A stretch of 6,102 bases of DNA. Origin: Dehalococcoidia bacterium. Lineage in GTDB: Bacteria > Chloroflexota > Dehalococcoidia > GIF9 > AB-539-J10. Positions within the stretch are counted from its first letter, which is position 1, and each line of letters begins with the position of its first letter. Positions 5,533-6,102 of the stretch are shown here, piece by piece. The position numbers were made by a program, and so were the translations under genes. The stretch spans positions 1 to 6,102 of the forward strand of contig JAUWOK010000059.1 of assembly GCA_030612165.1 (NCBI GenBank), written 5' to 3'. Below the pieces are notes generated by a model that was not told where the DNA came from, did not search any database, and saw nothing but the letters and a program-made list of their open reading frames with translations.

Positions 5533-6102
5533 CTAACTCAGCCTGCTCGCGATGGTATCTGCCACAATTTTGCCTGATAGGGCGGCAGTGGCTACGCTTC
5601 CTCTGGAAAAGGTCCAGTGCCCCACGGCGTAGAGATTTTCTATCGGCGTGGCGAACTCTCCCTCTTTCTTCTGGATAAAGGACAGGTGTGGGTCACGGTT
5701 CCACCCTGTTGAAGCTCCGCCGCTGTTTCCCGTGAAAAGCTCATGGGTTAGAGGAGTGGCGACATCTATCACCTGGATGCGTGCCGCCAATCCCGGTATG
5801 ATATCGTCTGCGGTGGCGATCATCTGGTCGGCCACTTTTTCCTTCAGCCTGCGGTAAGACTGTGTCCTGTTATTATTTTTGCCCGCACGCCATTTTTTCT
5901 GCCAGTCATATATGGCAGGAGACTGCAAGACGACTGAACTCTGCCCTATGGGTGCCAGACTTCTGTCGCAAAGGGAAGGAACGGAGATAGAAAGGTTGCA
6001 TTTTTCGTAAAAGTGGGAGTTGCTGGCATCGTCCAGGTTTACTGGCTTGCAGGAAGGATAGTACAGGACACGATGTGCCTCCATGAATTCTCTCATCTCC
6101 TC
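5533..6102 (-). CDS. CrtI/phytoene desaturase-like FAD-dependent oxidoreductase, C-terminal part (5' end beyond window)
   Basis: The frame is open from the right edge to a TAG at 5533-5535, giving about 189 C-terminal residues; the Met at 6096 is probably internal. Such proteins usually have around 500 residues, so most of the N-terminal Rossmann FAD domain is missing here. Counted from that Met, the visible C-terminal signature is TPLTHELFTGNSGGASTGW (114-132), as in carotenoid isomerase, retinol saturase and related oxidoreductases, followed by the FAD-closing motif NLYAVGHWTFSRGSVATAALSG (154-175). Before it lies a substrate-domain segment with an aromatic and basic stretch (YDWQKKWRAG, 63-72). 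The family oxidises or isomerises polyunsaturated lipids such as carotenoids, but many bacterial members have unknown substrates, and nothing here shows carotenoid synthesis. The gene lies 52 bases upstream of mtnA on the same strand and may be co-transcribed; no functional link to MTA salvage is evident. Confidence 0.82.
   Translation of the reverse strand, partial: EEMREFMEAHRVLYYPSCKPVNLDDASNSHFYEKCNLSISVPSLCDRSLAPIGQSSVVLQSPAIYDWQKKWRAGKNNNRTQSYRRLKEKVADQMIATADDIIPGLAARIQVIDVATPLTHELFTGNSGGASTGWNRDPHLSFIQKKEGEFATPIENLYAVGHWTFSRGSVATAALSGKIVADTIASRLS

Noticed and set aside
4704..5678. Long plus-strand open frame of 324 codons over mtnA and the end of the oxidoreductase gene
   Set aside because: It lies antisense to two genes with clear family motifs, has no recognisable domain, and crosses the boundary between them. 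It is a by-product of codon usage in mtnA.

Overview
The window holds seven protein-coding genes on about 6.1 kb, tightly packed and of moderate GC content (a little over half by eye). No RNA genes, insertion sequences, CRISPR arrays or long repeats were seen, and no gap between genes exceeds about 105 bases. The organism is probably an anaerobic bacterium. The Maf protein carries a C-terminal block (GCYLNVVGLPLC) that I associate from memory with Chloroflexota, and the dehydrogenase and LsrF-like aldolase types are common in anaerobes. A Chloroflexota (Dehalococcoidia- or Anaerolineae-like) source is my best guess, with a deep clostridial lineage as the alternative. This is a weak inference.

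Left part, plus strand (1-1613): the 3' portion of a class I aldolase of the DhnA/LsrF family, then a complete zinc- and NAD-dependent medium-chain dehydrogenase starting 1 base after the aldolase stop. They look like one operon that enters from the left edge.

Remainder, minus strand, read from right to left: the C-terminal part of a CrtI/phytoene-desaturase-like FAD oxidoreductase (right edge), mtnA (methylthioribose-1-phosphate isomerase), a TRAM-domain RumA/TrmA-type RNA m5U methyltransferase, a Maf nucleotide pyrophosphatase overlapping the end of the methyltransferase gene, and mtnP (methylthioadenosine phosphorylase). The minus-strand block converges on the dehydrogenase gene with only 39 bases between the stop codons.

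Functionally, mtnP and mtnA supply the first two steps of salvage of 5'-methylthioadenosine (MTA): MTA to methylthioribose-1-phosphate to methylthioribulose-1-phosphate. None of the later enzymes of the oxygen-dependent methionine salvage pathway (MtnB, W/X, C, D) is in the window. The nearby aldolase plus alcohol dehydrogenase is the same kind of enzyme pair that completes the anaerobic 'DHAP shunt', but here with a class I LsrF-like aldolase rather than the class II enzyme. That is the most interesting hypothesis in the window, and it rests on proximity and chemistry only, because the two groups are on opposite strands. Smaller points of interest are two CxxC pairs in the Maf protein, a near-leaderless promoter arrangement before the methyltransferase gene, and corrected start codons for three genes.
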